Shown here piece by piece: positions 34,799-43,963 of a stretch of 64,000 bases of DNA (positions are counted from its first letter, which is position 1; each line of letters begins with the position of its first letter). Under the pieces are notes generated by a model. It was not told the DNA's origin, ran no database searches, and was given only the letters and a program-made list of their open reading frames with translations. Origin of the DNA: Chitinophaga sp. Ak27 (GTDB taxonomy: Bacteria > Bacteroidota > Bacteroidia > Chitinophagales > Chitinophagaceae); the NCBI RefSeq assembly GCF_012726295.1, contig NZ_JABAOB010000008.1, positions 329,872 through 393,871 on the forward strand. The letters run 5' to 3'. Both the position numbers and the translations under genes were made by a program.

Positions 34799-34940
34799 AG
34801 CAGAAAGCAGAAAGCGTAAAGCAAAAAGCTATTGTGGCGAATGACCGATGCGATTTTTGAAATATCCGCAAAGATGATTCGCCACAATAGCTTTTTGCTT
34901 TACGCTTTCTGCTGTTTTCTGCCTTAAGCTTTCTGCTTTA
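34799..34940. repeat. dispersed palindromic element, copy D (long-core form)
   Basis: A perfect 37-bp inverted repeat (34806-34842 and 34877-34913) encloses a 34-nt core. The arms carry AGCAGAAAGCGTAAAGC, then AAAAAGCTATTGTGGCGAAT. The right tail continues into the end of topB, encoding its VKQKA stop. The reverse complement of the core region is clearly related to that of copy B. The element lies between the convergent SDR and topB genes and probably also terminates them. Confidence 0.9.
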
Positions 34941-36996
34941 CCGTAAAATCTTCTCCCAACACCAGCTTCCCGCTTTTTCCTTTCGTTACCAGGTCGGCAA
35001 TTTGTTTATCGCTGAGTTTTTTATCGATAGGAGCGAAAGGAATTTTGAAGCCGCATTCTTTGAAATTCGTACAGCCGTAGGCGGTATTGCCTTTTTTCAG
35101 CAAATGCGTTTTACATTTGGGACAGGTTAGTTCTTCTACCACGATCACCTTCTTTGGTTTCGGCTCTTTTTTGGGCTTCTCCTTTTCTTCCGGTACGGGT
35201 GGCGGATCTGGCGCCACGGTAATGAATTTGTAGCTGGCAGTCTTTACTTCTTTGGTAAGGTCTACCACCATCTGTATTAATTCATCTTTAAAGGTGTCCA
35301 TGGCATATTCACCTTTTTCGATCAGGCGGAGCTTACGTTCCCACTGGCCGGTGAGTTCTGCGCTTTTCAGCAGCTCTGTTTGTATGGTATCGATGAGGTC
35401 TATGCCGGTTTGGGTAGCATAAATATTTTTCTTTTTCTTCTCTATATATTTTCTGCGGAACAGTGTTTCGATAATGTTGGCGCGGGTGGAAGGGCGTCCA
35501 ATACCATTGTCTTTCAGCAGCTCGCGCATTTCCTCATCGTCTACCTGTTTACCGGCTGTTTCCATGGCCCGGAGCAACGTAGCTTCTGTAAAGGCTTTAG
35601 GCGGCGTTGTTTTGCCCTGGTGTATCCTGGGCGTATGAGGTCCGCTTTCGCCTACTTCGAAGTGGGGCAGTATTTTTTCTTCTTCTTCGTTCTCTTTTTT
35701 CTCTTTTACATCGTTGGCATATACTTCTTTCCAGCCCGGTTCCAGGATTTGCTTACCAGTTACTTTAAACGGCACCTGGCCTACTTTGCCGAGCACGGTG
35801 GTATTGGATATTTTACATTCGGGATAGAAGGCTGCAATGAAACGTCGGGCTACCAGGTCATAAATCCTTTTTTCTTCGATGGGAAGTCCGCCGGGATGCA
35901 TGCCCGTGGGAATAATGGCATGGTGGTCGGTTACTTTTTTATCATCGAATACTGTTTTCAGCTTGGGAATGGGATTAGCCAGCAGCGGTGCGGTGAGCGA
36001 GGCATAAGGTGTCATATCTGCCAGTATCCCCGCTATTTTGGGATGCAGGTCTTCCGAGAGATAAGTGGTATCTACCCTGGGGTAGGTGGTCAGCTTTTTC
36101 TCGTAAAGATTCTGGATATATTTGAGCGTATCATCTGCGGTATATCCCAGTTTTTTGTTGGCTTCCACCTGCAGGGCCGTGAGGTCGAACAGGCGGGGAT
36201 TACCTTCCTTGCCATCTTTTTTTTCGAAAGAGGTCACTTCAAACGGATGTTCTTGCAGGTAAGCAAGCCCTTTGGTGGCTTTATCCAGCGTTTTGAGGCG
36301 GTCGATGGCAGCAGTAAATTCTGTTTCCCGGTAGATGGTTTTCAGTTCCCAATATTCTTCCGATACAAAGGCGTTGATTTCTTTCTGCCGTTGTACAATC
36401 ATGGCCAGGGTCGGGGTTTGTACGCGGCCTATCGACAGCACTACCTTGCCCTGGGCAAATTTTTTGGTAAACAGGCGGGTGGCATTCATACCCAGCAGCC
36501 AGTCGCCTATAGCCCTGGCACTGCCGGCTGCATACAGGTTATCGTATTGATCGGCCATTTTCAGGTGCAGAAATCCATCGCGGATCGCTTCTACCGTCAA
36601 TGATGAAATCCACAGCCGCTTGATAGGAGCTGTACATTTAGCTTTCAATAACACCCAACGCTGTATCAGTTCGCCCTCCTGGCCGGCATCCCCGCAGTTA
36701 ATCACTTCTTCGCATTGCTGTACCAGGGTTTCTATCACCTTAAATTGCTTCTGTACCCCTGTGTTTTCAATCAGCTTAATACCGAAGCTCGGTGGTATCA
36801 TCGGAAGGTCCTCCAGCCGCCAGAACTTCCACTGTTCATAGTAATCATGTGGCTCCTTGAGGGTACAGAAATGGCCGAACGTCCAGGTAACCTGGTAGCC
36901 ATTACCTTCATAGTAGCCATCTTTGCGTTGTTTTGCCCCGATCACTTCTGCAATATCCCTTGCCACACTTGGTTTTTCAGCAATACAAACTTTCAT
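34924..36996 (-). CDS. topB: DNA topoisomerase III (type IA)
   Basis: Relaxes and decatenates DNA by passing a strand through a transient single-strand break. The 690-residue protein starts with the Toprim domain (MKVCIAEKPSVARDI, with E7). The catalytic tyrosine is Y305 in TTYPRVDTTYLS. A C-terminal four-cysteine zinc ribbon (CPKCK ... GCTNFKECGF, about 640-668) follows a proline/lysine-rich linker. In the Toprim acidic motif, usually DxDxE, the sequence is D103-A-G105-Q-E107, so the middle Asp is Gly. The 3' end (VKQKA stop) is formed by repeat copy D. Confidence 0.93.
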   Translation of the reverse strand: MKVCIAEKPSVARDIAEVIGAKQRKDGYYEGNGYQVTWTFGHFCTLKEPHDYYEQWKFWRLEDLPMIPPSFGIKLIENTGVQKQFKVIETLVQQCEEVINCGDAGQEGELIQRWVLLKAKCTAPIKRLWISSLTVEAIRDGFLHLKMADQYDNLYAAGSARAIGDWLLGMNATRLFTKKFAQGKVVLSIGRVQTPTLAMIVQRQKEINAFVSEEYWELKTIYRETEFTAAIDRLKTLDKATKGLAYLQEHPFEVTSFEKKDGKEGNPRLFDLTALQVEANKKLGYTADDTLKYIQNLYEKKLTTYPRVDTTYLSEDLHPKIAGILADMTPYASLTAPLLANPIPKLKTVFDDKKVTDHHAIIPTGMHPGGLPIEEKRIYDLVARRFIAAFYPECKISNTTVLGKVGQVPFKVTGKQILEPGWKEVYANDVKEKKENEEEEKILPHFEVGESGPHTPRIHQGKTTPPKAFTEATLLRAMETAGKQVDDEEMRELLKDNGIGRPSTRANIIETLFRRKYIEKKKKNIYATQTGIDLIDTIQTELLKSAELTGQWERKLRLIEKGEYAMDTFKDELIQMVVDLTKEVKTASYKFITVAPDPPPVPEEKEKPKKEPKPKKVIVVEELTCPKCKTHLLKKGNTAYGCTNFKECGFKIPFAPIDKKLSDKQIADLVTKGKSGKLVLGEDFTVKQKA

Positions 36997-37139
36997 AATC
37001 GATTAAAATTGGGTAACAAATGTCGGATAAAATACTCGTTCGCACAGCTAAATTCATCATGTTATAATTTCAGCTATACACATACAATAATACCAACTAA
37101 TTTAAGGTTAATATTCACATTTGTCTATACCCTTTTTAT

Positions 37140-39335
37140 ATGAAGACAGGCTTTCTGTTATTGTTTACCATGTTACCCCTGCTGGGCATCACACAGTCGA
37201 AACCCTCCTTCGATGGCAGTTTTGAACAGTCTAATGCTGCTGGCTTGCCTGAAGGCTGGATGAAATGGGGCACCCGCTATCACCAATATCTCGATACACA
37301 GATGGTGCACAGTGGCCACCGGTCTTTATGCTTAACTCCCGAAGGCGTGAAAGGCGCAAATGATTTTGGCAGCAGTGCCATCAGTATTCCCGTTACTTTT
37401 TCGGGAGAGAAGATTACACTGACGGGCTTCCTGAAGCTGCAGAACGTGGAAGATGGCGTAGCCGGACTGATTATGCGCATCGATGATAAAGACAACAAAG
37501 TCCGGGAGTTTAATAACATGCAGCAAGATAAGATCCACGGTACAGCCGACTGGAAACAATACAGCATCACATTACCCCTGCCTAAGGATGCGAGAACGGT
37601 GTATGCAGGCGTTGTTACCAACGGTACCGGGAAGGTATGGGCCGATGATCTGGAAATAACAGTAGATGGCAAACCGCTGTCGAAGGCGCCGCCCCGCTAC
37701 ATTTACAAGGCAGATAACGACACTGCTTTCGATGGCGGTTCGGGCATCGATATCCCTGTGCTTACTCCCCTGCAGGCCAGTCACCTAGAGGTGTTAGGCA
37801 AAGTTTGGGGCTTTCTTAAATACTATCATCCGGCCATTGGGAGGGGGGATTATAACTGGGATTATGAGTTGTTCCGGATATTGCCGGCGATATTGCAGGC
37901 AAGTACGGAAGCCGCCAGGAATGCAGTATTATTGAGTTGGGTAAATAAACTAAGCACAGCGGCGCCGGGCAAGGAAAAGACGGTGGATGACAGCAAAATT
38001 AAAATGTTGCCGGACCTGGACTGGATCCGTGATGAAAAAACGCTCGGCAGAGATTTATCTGATGCCTTGAAAAAGGTAGCCAGCATGCGCCGGGAAGATG
38101 AGCAGTATTATGTACAGTTGTATCCTACGGGTAATCCACAATTCCTGCATGAAAACAGCTACAGCAACATGTTATATCCCGACGCCGGTTTCCGGCTGCT
38201 GGCATTGTTCCGCTACTGGAACATGGTGCAATATTATTTCCCATACAAATACCTGGTTACAGAAGGCTGGAATCCTCAACTGGCAAAATTTATCCCGCTA
38301 TTTGTACAGGCGAAAGATGTTGCAGCTTATCAAACTGCGCTGCTGGAATTGATAGCATCGATACATGATTCTCATGCTTCTCTCTATGGTCCTAATCTTT
38401 ACATCCGCAACCGGATGAAGTCAAAGACGCTACCGGTGAGGATTAAGTTTGTGGAAGAAAAAGCCATGGTGTTGAAAACCACCGATCCGAACCTGGCGCT
38501 GCATAAAGGAGACGTGATTACCGCTATTAACCAGGAAACAGTGACCGACATGGTAAAACGGCTATTGCCTACCACCTCAGCTTCCAACTACCCTACACAG
38601 CTATGCAGGATAGAAAATTACCTGCTGTTAACGAAAGACAGTACCCTAACAATTACGTACGAACGAAATGGGGAACAGCATACCGTTACCATGCCAGCTG
38701 TGCCTGGCGCCGACGGTTACGTGCGGGGCGATCAGCCGGCTACTTCCTGGCGTATGATAGGCAATGACATCGGCTATGTATACCCGGGGTTGTTCAAAAA
38801 TACCCAGATGGACAGCGTGAAACAGGCCTTTGCGAATACCCGGGGAATGGTGATCGACCTGCGCTGTTATCCCTCAGATGATATGCTGGGGTCACTGGCC
38901 TTGTATGTGTTGCCGGAAAGGCAAACATTTGTCAAATTTACCACTGGCAGCACTACCTCGCCTGGCTTGTTTACCGTGACTTATCCTATGAGTGCCGGTG
39001 GAAAGAATAAAGACTATTACCAGGGAAAGGTAGTGATCCTGGTAAATGAAACCACTCAAAGCAATGCCGAGTTTGTGACCATGGCCCTGCGCCTGGCGCC
39101 CCGGGCCACGGTGATAGGCAGTACCACTGCCGGCGCCGATGGCAATGTATCTTATCTCACGATTCCCGGGGGACTCAATTCCCTGTTTACGGGTATCGGC
39201 GTTTATTATCCCAATGGAAAAGAAACCCAGCGGGTGGGCATCAAACCGGATATCATTGTTACGCCAACGGTGAAGGGCATACGGGAAAACCGGGATGAGG
39301 TATTGGAAAAGGCATTGTCCCTTATCCGGGAATAA
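37140..39335 (+). CDS. secreted S41-family (C-terminal processing) peptidase
   Basis: The 731-residue protein has a signal peptide (about 1-20) and an N-terminal carbohydrate-binding-like beta domain (about 22-175). A helical region with KVWGFLKYYHPAI, a PDZ-like segment (about 425-500) and the S41 protease domain follow. The catalytic serine is S641 in NETTQSNAEF, with a following GSTTAGADGN stretch. Such proteins cleave C-termini in the periplasm or at the surface. The KVWGFLKYYHP stretch marks the Bacteroidota subgroup. The gene ends 1 bp before the convergent AsmA-like gene. Confidence 0.88.
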   Translation: MKTGFLLLFTMLPLLGITQSKPSFDGSFEQSNAAGLPEGWMKWGTRYHQYLDTQMVHSGHRSLCLTPEGVKGANDFGSSAISIPVTFSGEKITLTGFLKLQNVEDGVAGLIMRIDDKDNKVREFNNMQQDKIHGTADWKQYSITLPLPKDARTVYAGVVTNGTGKVWADDLEITVDGKPLSKAPPRYIYKADNDTAFDGGSGIDIPVLTPLQASHLEVLGKVWGFLKYYHPAIGRGDYNWDYELFRILPAILQASTEAARNAVLLSWVNKLSTAAPGKEKTVDDSKIKMLPDLDWIRDEKTLGRDLSDALKKVASMRREDEQYYVQLYPTGNPQFLHENSYSNMLYPDAGFRLLALFRYWNMVQYYFPYKYLVTEGWNPQLAKFIPLFVQAKDVAAYQTALLELIASIHDSHASLYGPNLYIRNRMKSKTLPVRIKFVEEKAMVLKTTDPNLALHKGDVITAINQETVTDMVKRLLPTTSASNYPTQLCRIENYLLLTKDSTLTITYERNGEQHTVTMPAVPGADGYVRGDQPATSWRMIGNDIGYVYPGLFKNTQMDSVKQAFANTRGMVIDLRCYPSDDMLGSLALYVLPERQTFVKFTTGSTTSPGLFTVTYPMSAGGKNKDYYQGKVVILVNETTQSNAEFVTMALRLAPRATVIGSTTAGADGNVSYLTIPGGLNSLFTGIGVYYPNGKETQRVGIKPDIIVTPTVKGIRENRDEVLEKALSLIRE

Positions 39336-39336
39336 G

Positions 39337-42300
39337 CTAACGGGTAGGTGCTTTCGGTAAAGAGAATTTCTTAGCTACTTTATTATATCGCTTCAGGTAC
39401 TTCCGGTCTTTCTTCACGCCCACGGCGGTGACGATGCCGGAAGTTTCTGCTTTTACCCAATAATTGAATACAAACTTCTCCCGGTCGCGTATAAAGAACA
39501 TCCGGGTCGGCCGGTGGTTGGCATTTCTCAGCAACAGGTTGGCCAGCGTAGTTTTCAGGTTAGCCATAAAGCCGGTGCGGGCGGTATCTTTCTTGTTGAG
39601 CACCGCTATGCGCAGACCATGATAGAAAAAATGCATATCACCCAGGGTGGCATATTTATTTCCTGACCAGCGGGAGTAAATGCTATCAGCATATCCCCGT
39701 TTTACTTTCACTGCGGCCATAGGAATGGCTACAGCATTGAATCTTTCCAGGGCCATAGGCGCCAGGTAACTTTGCGCCACAAATCCTGAAAGCGAATCGC
39801 TGTAAGATTCCTGGTAAGAAAAATGATGAATGGGACTGCCCAGCAGCTGGCCCCGGGCCACAATATGCAGGCTATCGCTGTTCATATGTACGTTGCCAAA
39901 ATGCGTGATCAGGGCATTGATACCTGTAATCGGCACGGCCGACCATTGTTGGGTAGCTTTGGATGATTCATTCACCGTCACCGCCGACTCCCGCAATTCA
40001 ATGGAGTCTACCTGCAAACGAAATGGAATGGTCTTGATTAACTGTGTGGGCATATACTTTTCAATACCGTGTTCGAACGGTATCCGTTTATCCCTTTGCG
40101 TGGTCAGCTGGGTATGATCAGCCAGGATATGCCGTATCATCAAAGTTGTATCTCCGGCTTGTTCCCGGAGCCGTAATCCGCCGAGATGCAGTACTTCGCC
40201 GGCGATGGTGATATAGTCGCGCTGCCATTGGGCGGCGCGGAAGGTTTCTTCGGCGCCCAGGTTAGGCGTTACCTGGAAACGATAGAGTGCGAGGCCATGA
40301 TGGTCGGGATCCATGGCGAAGCTATCCACCCTGGCCTGTAGCTGTTTATTTTTGTAATACAGGGCGCCCTGGTCGATACGGGTATTATGCAGTAACGATG
40401 CCCAGGGCATTTTGTCGGGCTGCCGCAGAACGACGGCCGGATCGTTAAATATTCCTGATAAATGATCGAGTTGTAATTGTAGCGTGTCGGCATGGTGTAG
40501 CGCGAGGGAAGCATCCTGCCAGCGCATATCTACGCTGGAGGCGGCAGATAGCTGGTGCGCGGCATTTTCGCGGATACTGCCCTGGTGGAGTTGTACGGAC
40601 AGTTGTGGGATACGGGCATCCATGTTTTTGTTGTGAAACTGCAACCGGGAAAAATCCATGTTCATATGATCGTAGCGCCACCGGTTACGGTTACCGTTAC
40701 GCAGCTGTATCCTGCTGCCCCGGAGGTTTACATGGGTTTGCAACTGGCTGCTGTCTTTGTCTTTCACGGTCATGTATGATAAGTGGGCATCCTGTACCTC
40801 CAGCTGTTTGATCTCGGTCATTAAAGGACCCGATCCGGTATTTTTTTTGACAGTTTTTCCCTGGTGATAGATGCTTATTTCGGGCTGATGAACGCTGAGT
40901 GATTGGATGGATAGCTCTTTCAGAACTGTACTGTGTATGTTTGCGGCAATATCCAGGGAAGGTACGCTTATTTTAATATAACCGTTGTCGTTATACAAGG
41001 TAGCATTGGCATCGGTAATGATGGCCTGGTTGCGGTTTAGCGATACCTGGGCAATATCCAGATCGGTAGTGCTGTCGTGGTGGCTGATATGGCGGAATAG
41101 TCCGGCTGCGGAGCCCCAGGTAATGATGTGTTGCAGGGTGCGCAAGTTCCGGAAGGCAATGTTGCTGGCGTCGAAACTGCTATGGGGATTACTGAATTGC
41201 AGCTGACGGATATCGAGTTGGCCAATACGTATTACCGGCGGGCTTTTATGAGATGCCGTAGTGTGGCTGGCTTTGGGCGGTAATTGAATTTGCAGGGCGC
41301 CCAGGCGTATCACATCTACCTGGATATCTTTTGACTGTTGGAAAACGTCCCAGTCAAATACTTCCCAATACAGATCCCGGGCCTTAATGCGGGGGCCATT
41401 TTCCAGTTGGGCTAGCAACTGGCTGGCTTTGTTACGGCGGTGGGTACCATCGAACGTGTAGTTATTAAGGGTAATGTTTGTTCTCCCGGCGGTGGCGCTT
41501 ATTTCGCGTATGTGCAGGTTGGGCATGGAGTGTTTAATATCTACCAGGGAGTCGCTGAGGAAGAAGTTATGCAGCAATACATCGGTAGTAATATTTTTTA
41601 GCTGTAGCTTAACTGGTAGCTGGCCTGTGGCGGTGAAGCTGGCATTGCCTTCCTGGATATGGAAGGTGTCCACCATAATTACCTCGCTCAGGTTGTGTAG
41701 TGTTTGATAGAAGGCCGGCATTTTAATACTGCCACTGTCGGTCACTGCAGCCTGCTTGCTGCCCTTTTTTTCTTTGGTGAGGAAGCTGATACGGGGGTGA
41801 AACAATACGGCATTGTCTGCCTTCAAATGTTTTTTTAACAGGTCTTCCAGGTTTACATCATTTAGCCGCAATGAGGGCGCTGTAAAAGTTAGGCCCTTAC
41901 CAGAGTGATTTTGCGGGGTAGGTCCGTATTCTACATTGTTAAAAATGACATCATTGTGTTGTAATACAAATTCGTCTACACTGAGCCGAAACAGGCTGTC
42001 GAGTGAATAAAACTGAATCTTATTCAGGCTGAGGGCGATGCTGTCGGTAGTGATACCGGGTACTGTGTCATGAGCTATGGTAAGGTTGTAGATGTTCAGG
42101 TTAGTGCTGCGGGTGGTGCCGGTAGATACATGACCGGTCAGGAGCAGCGCACCGTCTTTTACGGCGATATACCGGAAGTTTATTTTTTTGAACAGGGTGT
42201 TGGGGACGCTGTCCAATGCCCGCTTTTTATCGCGATTGCTGGTTTTCAGACCAGGAAGTTTTAGTACTGGCCGTATACATACGAGAGTATCGATCAGCAA

Positions 42301-43128
42301 TTCCTGGCGCATATAAATAGCAGGCAGGTGGCGGGCATTGAAATAAAATTTATCGGCCTGCAACGACATGCCTCCGCTGGTGGTGGTAGGGGTACTGACA
42401 ATGGTGCAGGAATCCAGCTCAAATATCTGCTTCTTGCCCGAGAAATGCAGCCGCTTGAAGCTGACAGTATTCCTGCCATCCGGCAAAATCCAGTATTGGT
42501 TATCGAATGAAAACTCTACATCATCCGAACCCAGGATATGGTTATCTGAGTTGGTTACCTTGGTAAAGTTGACAATAGCAAAGTTAAAATGGTTGATATG
42601 CAGTGGCGCCGGACCATTTACCCGGCTGTATACCAGTGATCCTTCCTGTACGTGTACAATCCTCGCATTTACATATTCCAGCGTTTGTTCCAGGTGTTGT
42701 ACGATGGACGACAGCTGAAAGGTATCCTCCCTAGGCCCTCTTGGCATATGTTCATGCATGGTCAGATGCGGGCTGATGACGGAGAGGCTGTCGACCAGCA
42801 ACTTTTTATGAAAGATGAGCGCTCTCCAGGATTGTATGGAAAGATAGAGCCGGGGAATGCTGGCGTCGTAATGGGCATTTACATGAAGGGTATCCTTGCA
42901 GATGAGTGTTGCATTGCGTACCACAATGTTTCTCTTCAACAGGGAAAAGTCGATATCTTCTGCATCAAATTTATAGGTGCTGCCAGACTCTTTGTTAACG
43001 ATGTACTGAATGACCTTTACAAATTTATGGGTCACCAGGTAATACAGGGTACCACCAATGACTACCCGGAGGAGAAGTAGTACCAGCAGTATTTTAAGCC
43101 ATTTATATAGTTTGGGAGATAGCTTCAT
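39337..43128 (-). CDS. giant AsmA/TamB-like envelope protein
   Basis: The 1263-residue protein has a single N-terminal membrane helix (about 10-32, KILLVLLLLRVVIGGTLYYL) and a very long, mostly beta-strand body. Repeated phrases such as LLVDSLSVISPHL, ELSIQSLSVHQPEISIYHQG and LRLNDVNLEDLLKKH resemble the AsmA-like/DUF748 repeats. It should sit in the inner membrane and project into the periplasm. AsmA-like proteins are thought to bridge the envelope and move phospholipids. No enzyme motif is visible. It follows the VIT1-like gene on the same strand after a 58-bp spacer. Confidence 0.65.
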   Translation of the reverse strand: MKLSPKLYKWLKILLVLLLLRVVIGGTLYYLVTHKFVKVIQYIVNKESGSTYKFDAEDIDFSLLKRNIVVRNATLICKDTLHVNAHYDASIPRLYLSIQSWRALIFHKKLLVDSLSVISPHLTMHEHMPRGPREDTFQLSSIVQHLEQTLEYVNARIVHVQEGSLVYSRVNGPAPLHINHFNFAIVNFTKVTNSDNHILGSDDVEFSFDNQYWILPDGRNTVSFKRLHFSGKKQIFELDSCTIVSTPTTTSGGMSLQADKFYFNARHLPAIYMRQELLIDTLVCIRPVLKLPGLKTSNRDKKRALDSVPNTLFKKINFRYIAVKDGALLLTGHVSTGTTRSTNLNIYNLTIAHDTVPGITTDSIALSLNKIQFYSLDSLFRLSVDEFVLQHNDVIFNNVEYGPTPQNHSGKGLTFTAPSLRLNDVNLEDLLKKHLKADNAVLFHPRISFLTKEKKGSKQAAVTDSGSIKMPAFYQTLHNLSEVIMVDTFHIQEGNASFTATGQLPVKLQLKNITTDVLLHNFFLSDSLVDIKHSMPNLHIREISATAGRTNITLNNYTFDGTHRRNKASQLLAQLENGPRIKARDLYWEVFDWDVFQQSKDIQVDVIRLGALQIQLPPKASHTTASHKSPPVIRIGQLDIRQLQFSNPHSSFDASNIAFRNLRTLQHIITWGSAAGLFRHISHHDSTTDLDIAQVSLNRNQAIITDANATLYNDNGYIKISVPSLDIAANIHSTVLKELSIQSLSVHQPEISIYHQGKTVKKNTGSGPLMTEIKQLEVQDAHLSYMTVKDKDSSQLQTHVNLRGSRIQLRNGNRNRWRYDHMNMDFSRLQFHNKNMDARIPQLSVQLHQGSIRENAAHQLSAASSVDMRWQDASLALHHADTLQLQLDHLSGIFNDPAVVLRQPDKMPWASLLHNTRIDQGALYYKNKQLQARVDSFAMDPDHHGLALYRFQVTPNLGAEETFRAAQWQRDYITIAGEVLHLGGLRLREQAGDTTLMIRHILADHTQLTTQRDKRIPFEHGIEKYMPTQLIKTIPFRLQVDSIELRESAVTVNESSKATQQWSAVPITGINALITHFGNVHMNSDSLHIVARGQLLGSPIHHFSYQESYSDSLSGFVAQSYLAPMALERFNAVAIPMAAVKVKRGYADSIYSRWSGNKYATLGDMHFFYHGLRIAVLNKKDTARTGFMANLKTTLANLLLRNANHRPTRMFFIRDREKFVFNYWVKAETSGIVTAVGVKKDRKYLKRYNKVAKKFSLPKAPTR

Positions 43129-43186
43129 GGATTTGTATCACCGGTTACCTCCCGGTAACAGGAAAGTATATACTAATGTTTGATGA

Positions 43187-43870
43187 TCAGGCCACGAGCC
43201 TGGCAATGCCAAAAGCGGCAGCTGCGGCGAGTATGCCGATCATGGTTACTTTCAGCGCGCCGGCAATGGGTGGTTGCCCGGTTACCTTACTTTTAAAGTA
43301 GCCAAATACAAACAGGCAGATAACTGTAAGAATGGTGGAGCCTATCAGTCCGCGTTGGGGCGTATCCGTAAGCAGGTAGGCCGACAAGGGGAGCAGGCCG
43401 CCCACGAAGTAGGAGGCGCCAATGGTGAGAGCGCTCTTGCGGGCCCTGTTGGGATCGGGGGCCTCTAGTCCCAGTTCGAACTTCATCATAAAGTTCACCC
43501 ATTTTGTTTTGTCTTTTGCCAGTTCAGTGGCTACCAGGTGTTGTGCTTCCTGGCTTAGCCCGTATTCAGCAAATATTTCCTTTACTTCATCCATTTCTTT
43601 CCCTGGCACTGTTTCCACCTCGTTGTATTCCCGTTTTAATTCGCTTTCATAATGTTCCAGTTCTGTTTTACCGGCCAGGTATCCTCCTAGTCCCATGGCA
43701 ATGCAGCCGGCTACTATTTCGGCGATACCGGCGGTGAGGATGATGCTGTTGCTGCTTACGGCGCCGCTAAGGCCGGCAGCCAGGGCGAAAGGTACTGTCA
43801 GACCATCACTCATGCCAATCACCATGTCTGTGATAAAATCTGAGCTTTTTAAATGTTGTTCCTGGTGCAT
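43187..43870 (-). CDS. VIT1/CCC1-family transporter
   Basis: The 227-residue membrane protein has about five helices. The N-terminal helix DMVIGMSDGLTVPFALAAGL is the VIT1/CCC1 signature, with polar and acidic residues inside the membrane. An acidic cytosolic helical hairpin (EHYESELKREYNEVET, KEMDEVKEIFAEYG) would bind metal. Relatives move Fe2+ or Mn2+ out of the cytosol. Ion specificity cannot be set from sequence. The gene is upstream of and co-directional with the AsmA-like gene, and divergent from pfkB. Confidence 0.88.
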   Translation of the reverse strand: MHQEQHLKSSDFITDMVIGMSDGLTVPFALAAGLSGAVSSNSIILTAGIAEIVAGCIAMGLGGYLAGKTELEHYESELKREYNEVETVPGKEMDEVKEIFAEYGLSQEAQHLVATELAKDKTKWVNFMMKFELGLEAPDPNRARKSALTIGASYFVGGLLPLSAYLLTDTPQRGLIGSTILTVICLFVFGYFKSKVTGQPPIAGALKVTMIGILAAAAAFGIARLVA

Positions 43871-43963
43871 ACGCTAATGGTTTAGGTGGGATTACGGATA
43901 TAAATATAAGTGCTTTATCGTATTTTGTTTACCTTAAATAAGGGCTATTTAAAATGTGTAGTT

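Noticed and set aside
35380..36603. 407-codon plus-strand frame opposite topB
   Set aside because: It is the complement of a well-conserved topoisomerase gene, its product is low-complexity Phe/Gly-rich with no domain, and it has no promoter or partner gene.
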